A stretch of 51,276 nt of DNA from an uncultured Pelagibacteraceae bacterium (GCA_902526595.1 CABZLO010000007.1:1-51276); one strand, 5' to 3'. Counted from the first letter of the stretch, positions 34,390 to 47,429 are shown. Made by a program: numbers and translations. Notes: generated by a model not told the origin, from the sequence alone.

Positions 34390-34414
34390 AATACTGATTA
34401 TTTTAATCAGTATT
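34390..34414 (+). terminator. Hairpin in the rplL-rpoB gap (attenuator or RNA-processing site)
   Basis: Perfect 11-base inverted repeat AATACTGATTA (34390-34400) and TAATCAGTATT (34404-34414) with a TTT loop, alone in the 55-base gap between rplL and rpoB. No long T-tract follows, so it is more likely a partial attenuator or processing site than a full terminator. In E. coli the same gap carries both an attenuator and an RNase III site. Confidence 0.7.
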
Positions 34415-34425
34415 AATAAATATAG

Positions 34426-37400
34426 ATGCAATTATCTTTTACTGAGAAGAAGAACATTAGAAAAAGTTTTGGAAAACTAAAAGAGAGCTTATCAATACCA
34501 AATCTAATAGAAGTTCAGAAAAATTCTTATAAAGAATTAACAGAATTTAATGTAGACGCTACAGATTTAACAAAAGGTTTTGACAGAGTATTTAAAAGTA
34601 TTTTTCCAATCGAAGATTTAAATGACAAAGCAACATTAGAATATGTTTCTTATAGACTAGAAAAACCAAAATTTGATGTTGAGGAATGTATTACAAGAGG
34701 ACTTACATATTCATCAGCTTTAAAATGTACTTTAAGATTAGTTGTTTATGAAATAGATCAAGATAATAATACAAAAGACATTTTATCTGCCAAGGAACAA
34801 GAAGTGTACATGGGTGAAGTTCCAATGATGACAAATAGTGGAACATTCATTACCAATGGTGTTCAACGTGTTGTAGTAAACCAGATGCATAGAAGCCCTG
34901 GTGTTTTCTTTGACCATGACAAAGGTAAAACTCATGCAAGTGGTAAACTTCTATTTAATTGCCGTGTAATACCAAATAGAGGATCATGGTTAGATTTTGA
35001 ATATGATGTTAAGGATTTCCTGTATTTCAAAATAGATAGAAAAAAGAAAATTTTTGCATCAACTTTACTTCTAGCATTAGGTTATACAAAAACTGAAATA
35101 GCTGATGAGTTCTATGAAAATGAACAATACACTTTTGATTCAAAATCAGAAAAATGGAAAACAAAATTTAATCCTGAAAATTATAAAGCCAAAAATTTTT
35201 CAGAAGAAGTAATTGATGCTAAAACTGGAAAAGTTGTAATAAAATTAGGGGATAAAATTAATTTTTTAAATGCAAAAAAATTAGCTAATGATGGACTTAA
35301 GGATATTTTAGTTTCAAGAGAATCTTTATTTGGTAAAATTTTACATAGAGATATCAAAGTTAATGATGAAGAAGAGGGAACATTTAAAATTGGTACTGAA
35401 TTAAACGATACAATAATCCAAAAAATTTTAGATGCAAATATTCACACAATTCAGATTTCAGTTACAAACTCAATTAATAAAGGCCCTTATTTGCTTAGTA
35501 CAATTTTGAATGACAAAAATAATTCAAAAGAGGAGGCAATAACTGAAGTTTATAAAATGTTAAGACCTGGAGAGCCACCAACAATAGAAATTGCTACTCA
35601 GATATTTAACAATTTATTTTTCAGCTCAGATAGATACGATTTGTCTGACGTAGGAAGAGTAAAAATGAATTCTAGATTAAATCAAGAATGTTCTGATAAA
35701 ATTACAATACTAAGAAATGATGACATTATAGCGATTATTCATAAAATGTTAGATTTAAGAGATGGTAAAGATGAAGTTGATGACATTGACCACTTAGGAA
35801 ATAGAAGAGTTCGTTCTGTAGGTGAGTTGGTTGAAAACCAAGCTCGTATCGGTGTTTATAGAATGGAAAGAGCAATCAAAGAAAAAATGACTACTTTAGA
35901 CGTAGAGTCTGCAATGCCACAAGACTTAATCAATGCAAAACCTTTAACAGTTTCTTTAAAAGATTTTTTTGCAAGTTCACAACTTTCACAATTCATGGAT
36001 CAAACAAATCCTCTTTCTGAAATAACACACAAAAGAAGAGTATCAGCATTAGGACCAGGTGGTCTTACTAGAGAGAGAGCAGGGTTTGAAGTTCGTGATG
36101 TTCATCCAACTCATTATGGTAGGATTTGTCCGATCGAAACTCCTGAAGGACCAAACATTGGTCTAATAAACAGTTTATCTACATATGCAAAAATTAATAA
36201 GTATGGTTTTATTGAAAGTCCATATAAAAAAGTTAAAGATGGAGTTGTGCAAGATAAAGTAGAATATCTTTCTGCTATGGAAGAAACCAAATATACTATT
36301 GCACAAGCAAATACTAAACTTGATAAGAATGGAAAAATTGTTGAAGACCTTGTTTCATGTAGACAAAATTTAAACTTTCTTTTATCAAAACCAGATACTA
36401 TTGATTATATAGATGTTTCACCTAAACAGCTTGTATCAGTTGCAGCATCTTTAATTCCTTTCTTAGAAAACGATGATGCAAACAGAGCTCTTATGGGTTC
36501 AAACATGATGAGGCAGGCCGTTCCATTATTAAAACCAGAGTCACCACTTGTTGGAACAGGTATAGAAAGTGATGTTGCGTTAGACTCAGGTGTAACAATT
36601 GTTGCAAAAAGAGAGGGTATTGTTGATAAAATCGATGGAAAAAGAATTGTTATTAAAGTAACGGAAGAAACAGAATTTAGTGAGTCAGGAGTTGATATTT
36701 ACAATCTTCAAAAATTTAAAAGATCAAATCAAAATACTTGTATCAATCAAAGACCGTTAGTTAGAGTAGGAGATAAAGTAAAATCAGGAGATATAATTGC
36801 AGATGGTCCATCAACAAAACTAGGTGAATTAGCATTAGGAAAAAATGTGACTGTAGCTTTTATGCCTTGGCAAGGTTACAATTTTGAAGATTCAATTTTA
36901 ATTTCAGAAAGATGCGTAACAGATGATGTATTTACTTCTGTCCATATAGAAGAATATGAAATTATGGCAAGAGACACTAAACTTGGTGAAGAAGAAATTA
37001 CAAGGGATATTCCAAACGTTAACGAAGAAGCTTTAAAAAACCTTGATGAGTCAGGTGTAGTTTACATTGGTGCAGAGGTAAATGCAGGTGATATTTTAGT
37101 TGGAAAAGTTACTCCTAAAGGAGACTCAGCATCAGGACCTGAGGAAAAATTACTAAGATCAATTTTTGGTGAAAAAGCTATTGATGTTACTGATACATCT
37201 TTAAGAATGTCTAGAGGAAGCAGTGGAACAATTGTAGATGTAAGAGTATTTAACAGACACGGTATTGAAAAAGATGAAAGATCAATAACTATTGAAAGAG
37301 CTGAAATAGAAGAAGTACAACAAGATAAATTAGTTGAAGAAGAAATTTTAGAGAGAAGCATCAAGCAAAGAGCAGGTCAAATTTTATCTGGAACATCATT

Positions 37401-38514
37401 AAGTAAAAAGGTTAAAGATTTAGCTGAAGGAACAAAACTTGATTTTGATGCTATAAGCAATCTTCCAATTAATGATGTTTTTAAAATTTCAAATGGAAAT
37501 ACAGCAAATGAAACAACTCTTTTACAATTAAAAGAACAGTATAATAAAGCAAAACAAGATATTACTGAAAGATTTGAAGACAAAGTTCTAAAAATTAGAA
37601 GTGGTGATGACTTACTTCCAAGTGTAATGAAAATGGTAAAAGTTTTTGTTGCAATCAAAAGAAGATTAAGACCTGGTGATAAAATGTCTGGAAGGCATGG
37701 AAACAAAGGAGTGGTTAGTAAAATTGTTCCAGTTGAAGATATGCCTTACCGTGAAGATGGCCGACCAGTCGACATAGTGCTAAATCCCCTTGGTGTTCCT
37801 AGTAGGATGAATGTAGGTCAGATTTTAGAAACCCATTTAGGTTGGGCTTGTAAAGAGTTTGGTGAGGAAGTTAAAAAATTGGTTAATGAAAATAGTAAAA
37901 AAATTGAAAAAACTGAAAAAATTGCAAGTTTTTTAAAATCTGTTTATGGAGAAGAAATTTTTAACGATAAAGTTGATAAATTAAGTAAAAATGAATTCAA
38001 AGATTTGTGTGAAAATTTACAAAATGGGATAGCGATTTCAACACCAGTATTTGATGGAGCAAAAGAAAAAAATGTAACCGAAATGCTTGAATTGGCAAAA
38101 TTACCAGGTTCTGGACAAACATATTTATGGGATGGAAGAACAGGGGAACAATTTGATAGACCAGTAACAGTTGGAATTATCTACATGTTAAAACTTCATC
38201 ATTTAGTTGAAGATAAAATTCACGCAAGATCAACTGGACCTTATAGTTTAGTTACTCAACAGCCACTTGGAGGTAAAGCTCAACTTGGTGGTCAAAGATT
38301 TGGTGAAATGGAGGTTTGGGCCTTAGAGGCATATGGAGCTTCATATACACTTCAGGAAATTTTAACTGTTAAGTCTGATGATGTGGCGGGTAGAGTTAAA
38401 GTTTACGAGACAATTGTTAAAGGTGAAGAGAACTTTGAGTCGGGTATACCGGAGTCCTTTAACGTATTAGTTAAAGAAATTAAATCATTAGCATTAAACG
38501 TGGAGCTTAATTAA
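34426..38514 (+). CDS. rpoB: RNA polymerase beta subunit
   Basis: A 1362-residue catalytic subunit. The rifampicin region is canonical: [17 protein letters not shown], then [14 protein letters not shown], with wild-type-like Asp, His and Ser at the usual resistance positions. [17 protein letters not shown] and [20 protein letters not shown] mark the active-site and bridge contacts, and the C-terminal clamp has [21 protein letters not shown]. The next ATG follows immediately after the stop codon (no gap), so rpoC translation is coupled. Confidence 0.99.
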   Translation: MQLSFTEKKNIRKSFGKLKESLSIPNLIEVQKNSYKELTEFNVDATDLTKGFDRVFKSIFPIEDLNDKATLEYVSYRLEKPKFDVEECITRGLTYSSALKCTLRLVVYEIDQDNNTKDILSAKEQEVYMGEVPMMTNSGTFITNGVQRVVVNQMHRSPGVFFDHDKGKTHASGKLLFNCRVIPNRGSWLDFEYDVKDFLYFKIDRKKKIFASTLLLALGYTKTEIADEFYENEQYTFDSKSEKWKTKFNPENYKAKNFSEEVIDAKTGKVVIKLGDKINFLNAKKLANDGLKDILVSRESLFGKILHRDIKVNDEEEGTFKIGTELNDTIIQKILDANIHTIQISVTNSINKGPYLLSTILNDKNNSKEEAITEVYKMLRPGEPPTIEIATQIFNNLFFSSDRYDLSDVGRVKMNSRLNQECSDKITILRNDDIIAIIHKMLDLRDGKDEVDDIDHLGNRRVRSVGELVENQARIGVYRMERAIKEKMTTLDVESAMPQDLINAKPLTVSLKDFFASSQLSQFMDQTNPLSEITHKRRVSALGPGGLTRERAGFEVRDVHPTHYGRICPIETPEGPNIGLINSLSTYAKINKYGFIESPYKKVKDGVVQDKVEYLSAMEETKYTIAQANTKLDKNGKIVEDLVSCRQNLNFLLSKPDTIDYIDVSPKQLVSVAASLIPFLENDDANRALMGSNMMRQAVPLLKPESPLVGTGIESDVALDSGVTIVAKREGIVDKIDGKRIVIKVTEETEFSESGVDIYNLQKFKRSNQNTCINQRPLVRVGDKVKSGDIIADGPSTKLGELALGKNVTVAFMPWQGYNFEDSILISERCVTDDVFTSVHIEEYEIMARDTKLGEEEITRDIPNVNEEALKNLDESGVVYIGAEVNAGDILVGKVTPKGDSASGPEEKLLRSIFGEKAIDVTDTSLRMSRGSSGTIVDVRVFNRHGIEKDERSITIERAEIEEVQQDKLVEEEILERSIKQRAGQILSGTSLSKKVKDLAEGTKLDFDAISNLPINDVFKISNGNTANETTLLQLKEQYNKAKQDITERFEDKVLKIRSGDDLLPSVMKMVKVFVAIKRRLRPGDKMSGRHGNKGVVSKIVPVEDMPYREDGRPVDIVLNPLGVPSRMNVGQILETHLGWACKEFGEEVKKLVNENSKKIEKTEKIASFLKSVYGEEIFNDKVDKLSKNEFKDLCENLQNGIAISTPVFDGAKEKNVTEMLELAKLPGSGQTYLWDGRTGEQFDRPVTVGIIYMLKLHHLVEDKIHARSTGPYSLVTQQPLGGKAQLGGQRFGEMEVWALEAYGASYTLQEILTVKSDDVAGRVKVYETIVKGEENFESGIPESFNVLVKEIKSLALNVELN

Positions 38515-41500
38515 ATGAAAAAAGAATTAACTGATCTATTTAAAAATACTGAAATATCTGAAGCCCAGAATTTTAATAGTATTAAAATTTCTCTAGCTAG
38601 TCCTGAAAAAATTAAATCATGGACTTATGGTGAAATTAAAAAACCTGAAACAATAAACTATAGAACTTTCAGACCAGAAAAAGATGGTTTATTTTGTGCG
38701 AGAATCTTTGGTCCAATTAAAGATTACGAATGTTTGTGTGGAAAATACAAACGAATGAAATTTAGAGGAATTATTTGTGAGAAATGTGGTGTTGAGGTTA
38801 CAAAATCGAATGTAAGAAGAGAAAGAATGGGCCATATTAATCTTGCTACACCTGTAGCACATATATGGTTTTTAAAATCACTACCTAGTAGAATTGCACT
38901 AGCTGTTGATATGAAACTTAAAGAAATAGAAAGAGTTCTTTACTTCGAGAATTTTATCGTCATAGAACCTGGTTTAACTGGTCTACAAAAAAATCAATTA
39001 TTAAATGAAGAAGAATTAGCAAAATATCAAGATGAGTTTGGTGAAGAGTCGTTTACTGCAGGAATAGGTGCAGAAGCTGTTCTTGAGATGCTTAAGAATT
39101 TAGATTTAGAGCAAGAGAGAAAAACTTTAGCTAGCTTCATTAAAGAAACAAAATCAAAAGTTAATGAGGAAAGAGCTATTAAAAGATTAAAACTTGTAGA
39201 GTCATTTATTGAGACTGGCCAAAAACCAGAGTGGATGATTATGACAGTTGTTCCTGTGATTCCACCAGAATTGAGACCACTTGTTCCATTAGATGGGGGT
39301 AGATTTGCAACTTCTGATCTTAATGATCTTTATAGAAGAGTAATCAATAGGAATAATAGATTAAAAAGATTAATGGATCTTAAAGCTCCAGACATTATTG
39401 TTCGAAACGAAAAAAGAATGCTTCAAGAGTCTGTTGATGCATTATTTGACAACGGACGAAGAGGAAGAGTAATTACTGGTACTGGAAAAAGACCTCTTAA
39501 ATCACTTGCTGAAATGCTTAAGGGTAAGCAAGGAAGATTCAGACAAAACTTATTAGGAAAACGAGTTGATTACTCTGGGAGATCTGTAATAGTTGTTGGT
39601 CCAGATTTAAAATTACATGAATGTGGTTTACCTAAAAAAATGGCTTTGGAATTATTTAAACCATTTTTGTATGCAAGATTAAATAAATTAGGTTTAGCCT
39701 CAACAATTAAACAAGCTAAAAAACTTGTTGAAAAAGAAACTAATGCAGTTTGGGATGCACTTGAGTTAATAGTAAGGGAACACCCAGTATTACTAAATAG
39801 AGCACCAACGCTTCATAGACTTGGTGTGCAAGCTTTTGAACCAAAATTAATTGAGGGAGATGCAATTGAACTTCACCCTTTAACATGTGCAGCATTTAAT
39901 GCTGATTTTGATGGTGATCAGATGGCGGTACACGTACCTTTGAGTTTAGAAGCTCAGTTAGAGGCAAGAATTTTAATGCTATCAACTAATAACATTCTTT
40001 CACCTTCAAATGGTAAACCTATTATCGTTCCAAGTCAGGATATGATCTTAGGAATTTATTATCTTTCACAGGAGCCAGTTACTGACAAGCCAGCTGGGTA
40101 CTTTGTTGACTCTGATCAAATTGAATTTGCATTATCTTCTGGCCAGATAAAGGTACACAGTACAATTATATCTAGATTTGAAACTGTTGATGATAAAGGA
40201 AATAAAAAATTCGAAAAATATACTTCAACTGCAGGAAGATTTTTACTAGCAAATTTATTACCAAAAAATAGTAATATAAAATTCTCTTTAATAGATAGAT
40301 TGTTGCCTAAAAAAGTAGTTTCAGAAATTATTGATATTGTTTTTAGATTTTGTGGACAAAAAACTACAGTTATATTTTGTGATAAGTTAAAAGATTTAGG
40401 ATTTAAGCATGCATTTAAAGCTGGGATATCATTTGGAAAAGATGATCTAGTAATTCCTGAGAGTAAAACTCAATTAATTGATGATACTAAAAAATTAATT
40501 GCTGACTATGAAACACAGTATGCAGAGGGATTAATTACAAGAGGTGAAAAGTATAACAAAGTTGTTGATGCTTGGTCCAAGTGTACAGATAAAGTAGCTG
40601 GTGAAATGATGAAGGGTATTTCTGCAACTGAGAAAACTTCAGAGGGATTAAAAATTAATTCGGTGTTCATGATGGCTGATAGTGGTGCAAGAGGTTCTGC
40701 TGCTCAAATGAAACAATTAGCTGGAATGCGTGGTCTGATTGCAAAACCATCAGGGGAAATTATTGAAAGTCCAATTATTTCTAATTTTAAAGAAGGTTTA
40801 ACAGCTCTAGAATATTTTAATTCAACTCACGGAGCAAGAAAAGGTCTTGCTGATACTGCGCTTAAGACTGCTAGCTCTGGCTATTTAACAAGAAGACTTT
40901 GTGATGTTGCACAGGACTTAACAATAACAAAAGTTAAATGTGACAGCCCAGGATTTATTGAACTTTCTGAGATTTTAGAAGGTGGAAATGTTGTTGTTAG
41001 TTTATCTGAAAGAGCATTGGGAAGAGTAACAGCTGCAGATGTTAAAAACCCATTAAGCGGTGAAGTAATAATTAAAAAAGAAGAAATGATTGACGAAGCT
41101 GGCTGTGATAAAATTGATGCTGCTGGAGTAAAATCAATTAAAGTTTATTCAGTAATGACATGTAGTTCTAAAGAGGGTGTTTGCGCAACATGTTATGGTA
41201 GAGACTTATCTAGAGGCAAGATGGTCCATGTTGGTGAAGCTATTGGTATGATATCCGCACAATCTATTGGCGAACCAGGAACTCAGTTAACAATGAGAAC
41301 TTTCCACGTTGGCGGTACAGCATCTGTAAAACAAGATTCTCAGATTGTCACAAAGAGTGAAGGAACTTTAAAGATTTTAAACTCAAATATTTTAGAAGAC
41401 TCTAAGAAAAACTTAATTGTTATGGGAAGAAACACTCAACTTTCTATAGAAGATGATAAAGGAGTTCAAATAGCGGTTTATAAAGTTGCTTATGGTTCAA

Positions 41501-42687
41501 GATTATTTTTTAATAATGGAGATAAAGTTAAAGCAAATACAAAAATTTGTGAATGGGATCCATATACAACACCAGTTATAGCTGAGAAAAGCGGTGAAGC
41601 TAGTTTTGTTGATTTGATTGACGGTGTTTCTATTCAAGAAACTACGGATGACGCAACTGGAATATCTTCTAAATCAGTAATTGACTGGAGAGGTCAATCA
41701 AAAAGCACTGATTTGAAACCAAGAATTACTTTAAGAGATGAAAAAGGAAATGTAATTAAAAAAGCTGACGATAATGAAGCTAGATATTATTTAGTTCCAG
41801 ATTCAATATTATCTATTAAAGATGGGCAAAAAGTTTTTGCAGGAGATGTTATTGCGAGATTACCTAAAGAGACCACTAAAACAAAAGATATTACTGGAGG
41901 TCTTCCAAGAGTTGCTGAACTATTTGAAGCAAGAAAAGCAAAAGATAGTGCAATTATTGCTGAAAATGATGGTCAAGTAGTTTTTGGTAAAGAGGTTAGA
42001 GGAAAACAAAGAGTTTCAATTGTACCAGAGGACGGAGCCGAACCTTCAAATTATTTAATACCAAAAGGTAAGCACATTAACTTTAACCCTGGTGAAAAAA
42101 TTCAAAAAGGTGAATATCTTCTCGATGGTCAGCCATTACCACATGATATCTTGAGAATTCTGGGTATTAAAGAATTAACAGAATATTTCGTAAACCAAGT
42201 TCAAGAAGTTTATAGATTACAAGGTGTAATCATTAACGATAAGCATATTGAAACTATTTTAAGACAAATGTTGAAAAAAGTTGAGGTCAAAGTATCTGGA
42301 GATTCATCATATTTACCTGGAGAAATAATTGACAGAATTAAATTTGACAATGCTAATGAAAAATTAGTTGCAGATGGCAAAGATCCAGCAGTAGGTGAGA
42401 GAGTTTTAATGGGTATCACTAAGGCATCTTTACAAACTGAGTCGTTTATTTCTGCTGCATCTTTCCAAGAAACTACAAGAGTATTAACTGATGCAGCTAT
42501 AAAAGGTAAAGTTGATCCATTAAATGGCCTTAAAGAAAATGTTATTGTTGGTAGATTAGTGCCTGCTGGTACTGGAAACATTAAAAATAAATGGAACAAA
42601 AAAGCTCTTGAAGACGATAATAACTTCTTATCTGAACAAGAAAAAATTGAGAGCCCAGAACCTGCTGAAACACAGGCAAATCAGTAA
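38515..42687 (+). CDS. rpoC: RNA polymerase beta' subunit
   Basis: A 1390-residue catalytic subunit. The N-terminal zinc site is CLCGKY...CEKCG (about 70-88). The catalytic Mg site [10 protein letters not shown] places Asp464, Asp466 and Asp468. The second zinc site is formed by the Cys in [20 protein letters not shown]. The trigger loop region has [20 protein letters not shown]. The C terminus ends in an acidic, Glu/Gln-rich tail. It is followed by a 167-base leader before rpsL. Confidence 0.99.
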   Translation: MKKELTDLFKNTEISEAQNFNSIKISLASPEKIKSWTYGEIKKPETINYRTFRPEKDGLFCARIFGPIKDYECLCGKYKRMKFRGIICEKCGVEVTKSNVRRERMGHINLATPVAHIWFLKSLPSRIALAVDMKLKEIERVLYFENFIVIEPGLTGLQKNQLLNEEELAKYQDEFGEESFTAGIGAEAVLEMLKNLDLEQERKTLASFIKETKSKVNEERAIKRLKLVESFIETGQKPEWMIMTVVPVIPPELRPLVPLDGGRFATSDLNDLYRRVINRNNRLKRLMDLKAPDIIVRNEKRMLQESVDALFDNGRRGRVITGTGKRPLKSLAEMLKGKQGRFRQNLLGKRVDYSGRSVIVVGPDLKLHECGLPKKMALELFKPFLYARLNKLGLASTIKQAKKLVEKETNAVWDALELIVREHPVLLNRAPTLHRLGVQAFEPKLIEGDAIELHPLTCAAFNADFDGDQMAVHVPLSLEAQLEARILMLSTNNILSPSNGKPIIVPSQDMILGIYYLSQEPVTDKPAGYFVDSDQIEFALSSGQIKVHSTIISRFETVDDKGNKKFEKYTSTAGRFLLANLLPKNSNIKFSLIDRLLPKKVVSEIIDIVFRFCGQKTTVIFCDKLKDLGFKHAFKAGISFGKDDLVIPESKTQLIDDTKKLIADYETQYAEGLITRGEKYNKVVDAWSKCTDKVAGEMMKGISATEKTSEGLKINSVFMMADSGARGSAAQMKQLAGMRGLIAKPSGEIIESPIISNFKEGLTALEYFNSTHGARKGLADTALKTASSGYLTRRLCDVAQDLTITKVKCDSPGFIELSEILEGGNVVVSLSERALGRVTAADVKNPLSGEVIIKKEEMIDEAGCDKIDAAGVKSIKVYSVMTCSSKEGVCATCYGRDLSRGKMVHVGEAIGMISAQSIGEPGTQLTMRTFHVGGTASVKQDSQIVTKSEGTLKILNSNILEDSKKNLIVMGRNTQLSIEDDKGVQIAVYKVAYGSRLFFNNGDKVKANTKICEWDPYTTPVIAEKSGEASFVDLIDGVSIQETTDDATGISSKSVIDWRGQSKSTDLKPRITLRDEKGNVIKKADDNEARYYLVPDSILSIKDGQKVFAGDVIARLPKETTKTKDITGGLPRVAELFEARKAKDSAIIAENDGQVVFGKEVRGKQRVSIVPEDGAEPSNYLIPKGKHINFNPGEKIQKGEYLLDGQPLPHDILRILGIKELTEYFVNQVQEVYRLQGVIINDKHIETILRQMLKKVEVKVSGDSSYLPGEIIDRIKFDNANEKLVADGKDPAVGERVLMGITKASLQTESFISAASFQETTRVLTDAAIKGKVDPLNGLKENVIVGRLVPAGTGNIKNKWNKKALEDDNNFLSEQEKIESPEPAETQANQ

Positions 42688-42854
42688 AAAAATCGCTTAA
42701 TACTTGAACTTTTAGTTTGACAATGTTCAATTAATAAGTAATTTGGCGATGTTTTTGGTTGGAATGTAGTGCTTCTAACAGTGCTAAACGCTGCCACAAA
42801 ATAACCTGTCAGTTATTTTCATCTAAAAATAAATTAATTAATTTTTTAAAATTT
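42688..42854 (+). promoter_or_regulatory. rpoC-rpsL intergenic leader with promoter and hairpin
   Basis: This 167-base gap is the longest between tRNA-Trp and rplX. TTGACA at 42717-42722 is a consensus -35, with a weaker TAATTT (42739-42744) as -10, giving a separate start for the str/S10/spc genes. Downstream, AAAATAAC (42798-42805) and GTTATTTT (42812-42819) form a perfect eight-pair hairpin, placed about 35 bases before the rpsL ATG. A reading frame opens at 42759, but the conserved S12 start is 42855, so the upstream part is leader RNA and not protein. Confidence 0.5.
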
Positions 42855-43226
42855 ATGCCAACAATTAACCAATTGTTAAGAAAAAAAAGGGTAAAACAAG
42901 TATCGAGGAACAAAGTTCCTGCTTTACAGAAGCAACCTTTGAAGAGAGGTGTTTGTGTTAAAGTTTATACGACTACTCCAAAGAAGCCTAATTCTGCTTT
43001 AAGAAAAGTCGCAAGAGTAAGACTATCAAATGGTTTTGAAGTTACAGCTTATATTCCTGGTGAAGGCCATAATCTTCAAGAACACTCTGTAGTTCTAATT
43101 AGAGGTGGAAGGGTAAAAGATTTACCAGGTGTTAGGTATCATATTCTTAGAGGTAATCTTGATACACAAGGTGTTGCTAACAGAAAGCAAAGAAGATCTT
43201 TGTATGGAACAAAAAAAGGTAAGTAA
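42855..43226 (+). CDS. rpsL: 30S ribosomal protein S12
   Basis: A 123-residue decoding-centre protein beginning [29 protein letters not shown] carries the Lys whose mutation gives streptomycin resistance, unmutated here, and [14 protein letters not shown] carries the second site. The open frame extends 32 codons upstream without conservation, so I start at 42855. One-base overlap with rpsG (TAATG). Confidence 0.98.
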   Translation: MPTINQLLRKKRVKQVSRNKVPALQKQPLKRGVCVKVYTTTPKKPNSALRKVARVRLSNGFEVTAYIPGEGHNLQEHSVVLIRGGRVKDLPGVRYHILRGNLDTQGVANRKQRRSLYGTKKGK

Positions 43227-43696
43227 TGTCTAGAAAAAAAACCCAACCTAAAAAAAACGTTGTTCCAGATCCAAAATTTAACTCAACGATAATTCCAAAG
43301 CTAATAAATAATATTATGTATGACGGCAAAAGAGGTGTTGCTGCTAAAATAGTTTATGACGCAATTGATAAAATTAAAACTAAAAGTAAAGATGAGCCAA
43401 TTAATATTTTTAATGAAGCTATCAATAACATTAAGCCAACTGTAGAAGTTAGATCAAGAAGGGTTGGTGGTGCAACTTATCAAGTACCAGTTGAGGTTAA
43501 AAGTAAAAGAGCACAAGCTTTAGCAATTAGATGGTTAGTAGATTCAGCAAGAAAAAGAAAAGATAAACATATGTCAGATAAAATTTTTAATGAGCTTTTT
43601 GATGCATATGAAAAAAAAGGAGCCGCAGTTAAAAAAAGAGAGGATGTTCATAAAATGGCAGAGTCAAATAAGGCTTTTGCACATTTTAGGTGGTAA
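43226..43696 (+). CDS. rpsG: 30S ribosomal protein S7
   Basis: A 156-residue protein that nucleates assembly of the 30S head and contacts the E site. Signatures DPKFNSTIIPKLINNIMYDGKR (shortened: KFNS...MYDGKR) and RSRRVGGATYQVPVEV are present, ending in MAESNKAFAHFRW. It starts within the rpsL stop and precedes fusA by six bases. Confidence 0.98.
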   Translation: MSRKKTQPKKNVVPDPKFNSTIIPKLINNIMYDGKRGVAAKIVYDAIDKIKTKSKDEPINIFNEAINNIKPTVEVRSRRVGGATYQVPVEVKSKRAQALAIRWLVDSARKRKDKHMSDKIFNELFDAYEKKGAAVKKREDVHKMAESNKAFAHFRW

Positions 43697-43702
43697 AAAA
43701 TT

Positions 43703-45781
43703 ATGGCTAGAACTCATACTTTAGATAAATATAGAAATATTGGGATCATGGCCCACATAGATGCTGGTAAGACAACCACTACTGAAAGAGTTTTATATTA
43801 CACAGGTAAAAGCCATAAAATCGGTGAAGTTCATGATGGTGCCGCAACAATGGATTGGATGGAGCAAGAGCAAGAGAGAGGAATTACAATTACTTCAGCA
43901 GCAACTACTTGTTTTTGGAATGATCATAGAATTAATATAATCGATACACCAGGTCACGTAGATTTTACAATCGAAGTTGAAAGATCACTTAAAGTTTTAG
44001 ATGGAGCTGTTGCGGTATTTGATGGTGTAGCAGGTGTAGAGCCACAATCAGAAACTGTATGGAGACAAGCAGATAAATATAAAGTTCCTCGAATTTGTTT
44101 TGTTAACAAATTAGACAGAACTGGTGCTGATTTCTTTAGATGTGTTGATATGATTAAAGATAGATTAGGTGCAAAACCTTTAGTACTTCAGGTTCCTATA
44201 GGTGCAGAAGCTTCTTTAACAGGTGTTGTTGATTTAGTAAAAATGAAAGCACAAGTATGGAAAAACGAAGCTCTGGGAGCGGAATGGGAATATAAAGATA
44301 TCCCAGATGATTTAAAAGAAATTTCAGAAAAATATAGAACAGAATTAGTTGAAACAGCTGTTGAGCAAGACGAAAAGCTTATGGAAGCTTATTTAAATGG
44401 AGATGAAATCAAAGACGAAGACTTAATTAAATGTATAAGAAGTGGAACTTTAAATTTTAGTTTTGTACCAGTTTTAACTGGTTCAGCATTTAAAAATAAA
44501 GGTGTACAGCCTTTACTTGATGCTGTTGTTCATTACTTACCAAGTCCTGTTGATATTGGTTCTATCAAAGGAACCAAATTAGGGTCTGAAGATGAGATGG
44601 AAATGAAATTTGATGACAATGTACCATTTTCAGCTCTAGCTTTTAAAGTTGCTAACGATCCATTTGTTGGTTCTTTAACTTTTATAAGAATTTATTCAGG
44701 AACAGTTAAAACTGGGACTGCTGTATTTAACTCATCAAAAGAAAAAGAGGAAAGAGTTGGGAGAATGCTTTTAATGCATGCTAACTCAAGAGAAGACATT
44801 AAAGAAGCCAATGCAGGCGATATAGTTGCTTTAGCTGGGTTAAAAAATACCATTACTGGCCATACTTTATGTGATGAGGAAAATTCTGTTTTACTTGAAC
44901 CTATGGAATTTCCAGATCCAGTTATCGAAATTGCAGTAGAGCCAAAAACAAAAGCTGACCAAGAAAAAATGGGTGAAGCTTTAGGTAGATTAGCAAAAGA
45001 GGACCCATCATTTAGAGTAACTTCTGATGAAGAATCTGGTCAAACGATCATTAAAGGTATGGGCGAGCTACACTTAGACATTATTGTTGATAGAATGAAA
45101 AGAGAATTTAAAGTTGAAGCTAATGTCGGTGCTCCTCAAGTTGCATATAGAGAAACAATTGAAGCAGCTTCTGAGGTTGAATATACACACAAAAAACAAA
45201 GTGGTGGTGCAGGACAATTTGCAAAAGTTAAATTGTTAGTTGAGCCACAAGAAGCAGGCAAAGGAAGAGAAGTTGAAAGTAAAATTAAAGGTGGAGCAAT
45301 TCCTAAAGAATTTATACCTGGTGTTGAAAAAGGAATTGAAACGATATCAGATGGAGGAATTTTAGCTGGTTTCCCAATGATTGATTACAAAGTAACAATT
45401 TTGGATGGACTTCATCACGATGTAGACTCTAGCGTATTAGCCTTTGAATTAGCGAGCAGAGCTTGTTTTAAGGAGGCATGTACCAAAGGTGGATTAAAAT
45501 TATTAGAACCAGTGATGAGAGTTGAAGTAGTAACACCAGAGGATTATATGGGTGATGTTATAGGTGATCTAAATAGTAGAAGAGGTCAGATAAGCACTCA
45601 AGAGCAAAGAGGAAACGCAACTGTAATTACAGCAATGGTACCTTTAGCAAATATGTTTGGCTACATTAATAATTTAAGATCAATGTCACAAGGTAGAGCC
45701 CAATATTCTATGTTTTTTGATCATTATTCTAAAGTACCACAAAATGTACAGGACGAAGTAACTAAAAAGATTGCAGGGTAA
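43703..45781 (+). CDS. fusA: Elongation factor G
   Basis: A 692-residue translocation GTPase. G1 is [15 protein letters not shown], switch I includes [12 protein letters not shown]3 is [10 protein letters not shown] and G4 is NKLD. Domain IV carries GGAGQFAKV, and domain V ends in [20 protein letters not shown]. The spacing to rpsJ is two bases. The tuf gene that usually follows fusA in the str operon is absent; rpsJ follows directly. Confidence 0.99.
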   Translation: MARTHTLDKYRNIGIMAHIDAGKTTTTERVLYYTGKSHKIGEVHDGAATMDWMEQEQERGITITSAATTCFWNDHRINIIDTPGHVDFTIEVERSLKVLDGAVAVFDGVAGVEPQSETVWRQADKYKVPRICFVNKLDRTGADFFRCVDMIKDRLGAKPLVLQVPIGAEASLTGVVDLVKMKAQVWKNEALGAEWEYKDIPDDLKEISEKYRTELVETAVEQDEKLMEAYLNGDEIKDEDLIKCIRSGTLNFSFVPVLTGSAFKNKGVQPLLDAVVHYLPSPVDIGSIKGTKLGSEDEMEMKFDDNVPFSALAFKVANDPFVGSLTFIRIYSGTVKTGTAVFNSSKEKEERVGRMLLMHANSREDIKEANAGDIVALAGLKNTITGHTLCDEENSVLLEPMEFPDPVIEIAVEPKTKADQEKMGEALGRLAKEDPSFRVTSDEESGQTIIKGMGELHLDIIVDRMKREFKVEANVGAPQVAYRETIEAASEVEYTHKKQSGGAGQFAKVKLLVEPQEAGKGREVESKIKGGAIPKEFIPGVEKGIETISDGGILAGFPMIDYKVTILDGLHHDVDSSVLAFELASRACFKEACTKGGLKLLEPVMRVEVVTPEDYMGDVIGDLNSRRGQISTQEQRGNATVITAMVPLANMFGYINNLRSMSQGRAQYSMFFDHYSKVPQNVQDEVTKKIAG

Positions 45782-45783
45782 TT

Positions 45784-46092
45784 ATGGAAAAACAGAATAT
45801 TAGAATTAAACTTAGAGCCTACGATAACAAAGTATTAGATGCATCAACTGAAGAAATAGTTAATACAGTAAAAAGAACTGGCGCTACAATTAAGGGACCA
45901 ATTCCTCTACCGACAAGGATAGAAAGATACACTGTACTAAGATCTCCCCATATTGATAAAAAAAGTAGAGAACAATTTGAGTCCAGAACACACAAAAGAT
46001 TAATAGATATTATTGAACCAACACCACAAACAGTAGAAGCATTAATGAAATTAGACTTAGCTTCTGGTGTAGATGTGGAAATAAAAATATAA
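45784..46092 (+). CDS. rpsJ: 30S ribosomal protein S10
   Basis: A 102-residue protein of the 30S head, also the NusE partner of NusG/NusB. Signature [20 protein letters not shown] is followed by [20 protein letters not shown]. It is the first gene of the classical S10 operon, here continuous with fusA, with two-base gaps to its neighbours. Confidence 0.98.
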   Translation: MEKQNIRIKLRAYDNKVLDASTEEIVNTVKRTGATIKGPIPLPTRIERYTVLRSPHIDKKSREQFESRTHKRLIDIIEPTPQTVEALMKLDLASGVDVEIKI

Positions 46093-46094
46093 TT

Positions 46095-46805
46095 ATGAGT
46101 GAAATAGCTTTAATAGGTAAAAAAATTGGAATGACTAGAGAATTTTATAAATCTGGTCAGATCGTGCCAGTTACTGTTTTGAAAGTAGAGAAAGCAAGAG
46201 TTATTCAAGTTATTGAAGAAGAAAACCGTGGATACAAAGCAGTGCAGCTTGGATATGGTAAGATTAAAAATTCCAAGCTAAAAAAAGCTATGAAAGGTTT
46301 TTTTGCTAAAAAAAATACTGAAGCAAAGAAGAAATTGAAAGAATTTAGGGTAAATGACACCTCTGTATACAAAGAAGGTAATGAGTTCGGTTTGGAAATT
46401 TTCAAGGATACTAAATTCGTAGACACAAGATCAAAAACTATCGGTAAAGGTTTTGCAGGCGCTATGAAAAGACACAATTTTGGTGGTTTAAGAGCTAGTC
46501 ACGGAGTATCTGTATCTCACAGAGCACATGGTTCAACAGGTCATAGCCAAGATCCAGGAAAAGTTTTCAAAGGTAAGAAAATGGCTGGGCATATGGGTGA
46601 CAAATTAAGAACTATGCAAAATATTGAGATTATTAAAACAGATTTAGAAAATGAATTACTTTACCTCAAAGGATCAATACCAGGTTCAAAAAATACTGAA
46701 GTATTAGTTAAAGGTTCAGTTAAAAATATTAGTAAAATGACAATTGCAGAAAAATTAGCTGCTGCTGAACAAGCAAAGAAAACGCCTGATAAAAAGAAAA
46801 AATAA
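46095..46805 (+). CDS. rplC: 50S ribosomal protein L3
   Basis: A 236-residue protein near the peptidyl-transferase centre. It begins [13 protein letters not shown] and contains the basic loop signature [20 protein letters not shown] followed by [23 protein letters not shown]. The Lys-rich C-terminal tail makes it slightly longer than E. coli L3. One-base overlap with rplD. Confidence 0.98.
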   Translation: MSEIALIGKKIGMTREFYKSGQIVPVTVLKVEKARVIQVIEEENRGYKAVQLGYGKIKNSKLKKAMKGFFAKKNTEAKKKLKEFRVNDTSVYKEGNEFGLEIFKDTKFVDTRSKTIGKGFAGAMKRHNFGGLRASHGVSVSHRAHGSTGHSQDPGKVFKGKKMAGHMGDKLRTMQNIEIIKTDLENELLYLKGSIPGSKNTEVLVKGSVKNISKMTIAEKLAAAEQAKKTPDKKKK

Positions 46806-47428
46806 TGAAATTAGATAAAATTAGCATAGATGGAAAAAAAGACAGTATTGAGGTCTTGGATAAAATTTTTTCAGCAAAAGTAAATAACAAACTTGTTAGC
46901 AGTGTACTTTATAAAACTAATGCAAATTATAAAGGAAGACATGCTAAGACAAAGCAACAAAACGAAGTTAGAGGGCCAACTTCTAAAATTTATGCTCAAA
47001 AAGGAACTGGTGGAGCTAGACACGCAAGTAGAAAAGCTCCGATTTTTGTTGGTGGTGGTATAGCACACGGACCAAAAGGTGAATTAGCCTATAAAAAAAG
47101 AAAATTAAATAAAAATGAAAAAAAATTGAGTGTAGCATCACTAATTACGGAAAAAAATAATAATAAGAATTTATTAATTTTAAACGACTTTAGTTCTGAA
47201 ATTAAAAAAACTAAAGAAATGAGTTCAATAATTAATAAACTAGAAATTTCAAATTCACTAATAATACTAGATAAAAATTCTAAAGAAAAAATTGAAAAAT
47301 CAGTAAGAAATATCCCAAACGTTAAAGTTACTGATGTCAATCATTTTAGTGCCTACGATATAATTAAATTTAAAAAAGTTGTATTTACAGAAAGTTCAGT
47401 AAAAGAACTAGAAAAGAGATATTCTTAA
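46805..47428 (+). CDS. rplD: 50S ribosomal protein L4
   Basis: A 207-residue exit-tunnel protein. The basic extended loop is clear: GRHAKTKQQNEVRGPTSKIY then AQKGTGGARHASRKAPIFVGG. The rest is a globular alpha/beta domain. In gammaproteobacteria L4 regulates the S10 operon; nothing in the sequence shows that here. Confidence 0.98.
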   Translation: MKLDKISIDGKKDSIEVLDKIFSAKVNNKLVSSVLYKTNANYKGRHAKTKQQNEVRGPTSKIYAQKGTGGARHASRKAPIFVGGGIAHGPKGELAYKKRKLNKNEKKLSVASLITEKNNNKNLLILNDFSSEIKKTKEMSSIINKLEISNSLIILDKNSKEKIEKSVRNIPNVKVTDVNHFSAYDIIKFKKVVFTESSVKELEKRYS

Positions 47429-47429
47429 A

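Noticed and set aside
33923-34390. 155-codon minus-strand frame opposite rplL
   Set aside because: Its Ala/Ser/Leu-rich composition is the antisense shadow of the L7/L12 hinge and C-terminal domain.
42759-42854. N-terminal extension of S12 from the upstream in-frame ATG
   Set aside because: S12 conservation begins at the Met at 42855; the extra 32 residues look like translated leader and overlap a hairpin.
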